A DNA stretch of 6,541 nt, from contig CAKTSO010000108.1 in the NCBI GenBank assembly GCA_934613185.1, forward strand, positions 1 to 6,541. Reading direction: 5' to 3'. The notes beneath the pieces were generated by a model. The model was not told the origin of the DNA. It saw nothing but the letters and a program-made list of their open reading frames with translations, and did not search any database. A program made the position numbers and the translations under genes. Shown here piece after piece: positions 5,413-6,541 of this stretch. Within the stretch, counting starts at the first letter, position 1; every line of letters begins with the position of its first letter. Origin of the DNA: an uncultured Clostridia bacterium. GTDB taxonomy: Bacteria > Bacillota > Clostridia > Christensenellales > Maliibacteriaceae.

Positions 5413-5886
5413 TCAGTCTCCCCGCCGTCTTCCATACGCGATTGCGTTTTGATCCAAAAACGCAATATCATCATCCGTCTCATCAAAAAGGAATATCAGC
5501 TTTTCGTGCGTAACGGATACGAGCCATGGCTTCTTTGTCCGATAAAAGCACAGATCCTCCGGCGTTTCGTCGTTTCCCGTCAGCAATAATTCGGAAAGCG
5601 CCAACAAAAGTTCTTTGCTCGCCCTGCAGCATCGGTACTGGATCATAATCCGATGCTTTCCTCTGCTCAAAATCCGAACAGGTCGGTCTTTTTCTTCGTA
5701 AAACCTGCGAATTTCAAACGGATGAAGTTCCTCACAATATCGATAAATCGGCGGTTCCTGCCGATACGGCCGTTCCAAGCGCACCAGAAGCGAAAAATGT
5801 GTCGACGTTCGCATTGCGTATCGGATCAATTCCCGTCGTTTTGACGACGCATCATCGTAATTCACCGTTCTTTTGCACGCCGCCAT
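5413..5886 (-). CDS. Hypothetical protein (157 aa), paralogue of the downstream gene
   Basis: A soluble protein of unknown family with the same layout as the 155-aa protein encoded 16 bases downstream. It has an N-terminal helix leading to RTSTHFSLLVRL (residues 26-37), a divergent middle rich in Arg and Glu, and a C-terminal block PEDLCFYR (109-116), W121 and VTHE (125-128), followed by an acidic DETDDDIAFLD. The shared residues W, HE and CFYR are the likely core of the fold. It starts 5 bases after the stop of the preceding gene, with its ribosome site (GAGAGGA) inside that gene's last codons, so it is almost certainly cotranscribed. I found no catalytic motif. Confidence 0.72.
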   Translation of the reverse strand: MAACKRTVNYDDASSKRRELIRYAMRTSTHFSLLVRLERPYRQEPPIYRYCEELHPFEIRRFYEEKDRPVRILSRGKHRIMIQYRCCRASKELLLALSELLLTGNDETPEDLCFYRTKKPWLVSVTHEKLIFLFDETDDDIAFLDQNAIAYGRRRGD

Positions 5887-5891
5887 TTTCT

Positions 5892-6299
5892 TTATCCTCT
5901 CGCCGCAAACAAACTTGTCTGAGAGTCCTGCATGTTCTCATCGTAATAAGGCGGTTCTCCATCCCAGTTCTGGTGGAATCGAAGGATCATCGAATCATGT
6001 AACGTGATCGTCACATAGGCGCTGAAGCTTCGGCTCGGATATTGATATTTCAAACTCGCCAAAAGCGTCGTGCAAAGCGTCGGCGCAATTTTTTCAAGCT
6101 TTTTATATTCTTTCAGCTTCACTCGATCCAGAAGATGGACATGATTCTCCACCGCTTCAAACGCCGTCTTATCTTCGATTTTTCCTACTTTCTCCTGTTC
6201 ATACGACTCACGTAAAATGTAGGTATATCCGTCTTCCGATGCTACTTCCTTAAATCGATACGCTTCCGTAAGCCGTTCCAGCCACTCAATTCTATCCAT
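5892..6299 (-). CDS. Hypothetical protein (135 aa), immunity-like in style
   Basis: A soluble protein of about the size common in immunity families; I cannot name the family. It opens with an amphipathic helix (MDRIEWLERLTEAYRFKEV). A charged middle contains FEAVENHVHLLDRVK, and the more distinctive C-terminal part reads YVTITLHDSMILRFHQNWDG, then EPPYYDE. The repeated aromatic and histidine residues there look like a conserved core. AAGGAG lies 5 bases before the ATG at 6297-6299 and overlaps the stop of the gene before it (gap 9 bases). It is followed after 5 bases by the 157-aa gene. It is not obviously related to the two paralogues downstream. Confidence 0.7.
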   Translation of the reverse strand: MDRIEWLERLTEAYRFKEVASEDGYTYILRESYEQEKVGKIEDKTAFEAVENHVHLLDRVKLKEYKKLEKIAPTLCTTLLASLKYQYPSRSFSAYVTITLHDSMILRFHQNWDGEPPYYDENMQDSQTSLFAARG

Positions 6300-6308
6300 A
6301 TTTTCTCC

Positions 6309-6541
6309 TTAATATTGCACCACTGTTTCTCCATCATTTAACACATTCACAATGTGTTTCACAACACGCTTCGCTTCCCGCCACCATTTTGGTTCCTTCC
6401 AATCATAGGTATCGCCCTGCGCAAGATTCAGCGATTCTCCGTTGATCGATACGCAATGATCGTTCAACCAGACGATCAACGCATCGCTTTCATGATATCC
6501 ATCATAGATACAGCGAATCCATCCCCCGTCTTGCAGATAAA
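6309..6541 (-). CDS. C-terminal part of a hypothetical protein, cut by the window edge
   Basis: Reading the minus strand from the window end gives 76 residues without a stop, ending VVQY and TAA at 6311-6309. The visible part begins YLQDGGWIRCIYDGYHESDA and includes LIVWLNDHCVSING and a Trp-rich stretch DWKEPKWW, then an amphipathic helix (REAKRVVKHIVNVLN). The open frame, in series with the next gene at a 9-base gap and overlapping its ribosome site, supports a real gene in the same operon. The start lies outside the window, so length and family cannot be judged. No membrane segment is seen in this part. Confidence 0.7.
   Translation of the reverse strand, partial: YLQDGGWIRCIYDGYHESDALIVWLNDHCVSINGESLNLAQGDTYDWKEPKWWREAKRVVKHIVNVLNDGETVVQY

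Noticed and set aside
1..6541. CRISPR array, insertion sequence or attachment site
   Set aside because: No regularly spaced repeats, transposase gene, terminal inverted repeats or integrase-linked direct repeats were seen on either strand.

Overview
The window looks like a moderately GC-rich Bacillota genome, probably of the class Clostridia. The reasons are strong AGGAG-type ribosome binding sites at almost every start, a back-to-back pair of WYL-domain proteins, and hairpin-plus-T-run terminators. This is inferred from style, not from a marker gene. Nearly all genes are on the minus strand; one small gene is on the plus strand.

Transcription on the minus strand runs from high to low coordinates. 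The right part (about 6541 to 4479) is a tight run of five small genes: the C-terminal end of a gene cut by the window edge, a 135-aa protein, two homologous proteins of 157 and 155 aa, and a 140-aa four-helix membrane protein. Gaps are 5 to 27 bases, so it is probably one operon. None has a function I can name with confidence. Small, fast-evolving, tandemly duplicated proteins like these are typical of toxin-immunity or other accessory islands, and the DNA is visibly more AT-rich than the rest.

In the middle, a 56-aa acidic, cysteine-containing, single-helix membrane protein is encoded on the plus strand (4172-4342). It diverges from the WYL genes across about 160 bases that hold a perfect 9-bp inverted repeat overlapping the likely promoter of the small gene.

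The left part is the main interest. Two WYL proteins (4007-2727 and 2730-1816) overlap by ATGA and end in a terminator. Then come about 300 non-coding bases (1510-1815), followed by a DUF2828/TROVE-like protein (1509-34) with a complete MIDAS von Willebrand A domain, a relative of the RNA-binding Ro60 autoantigen. The non-coding stretch has an extended -10 promoter and three consecutive RNA folds: a bulged hairpin, an 8-bp stem enclosing several arms in a cloverleaf-like layout, and an ~81-nt element whose ends pair over 9 bp, with a U-rich internal loop, a distal hairpin and an eight-T tail. The last has the architecture of a Y RNA, the usual partner of Ro proteins, and lies directly upstream of the Ro-like gene, as Y RNA genes often do. 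I propose that the left part is a WYL-regulated Ro-like RNP locus with its own candidate Y-like RNA. The protein assignment is firm. The folds are read directly from the sequence. The Y RNA identity is a hypothesis.
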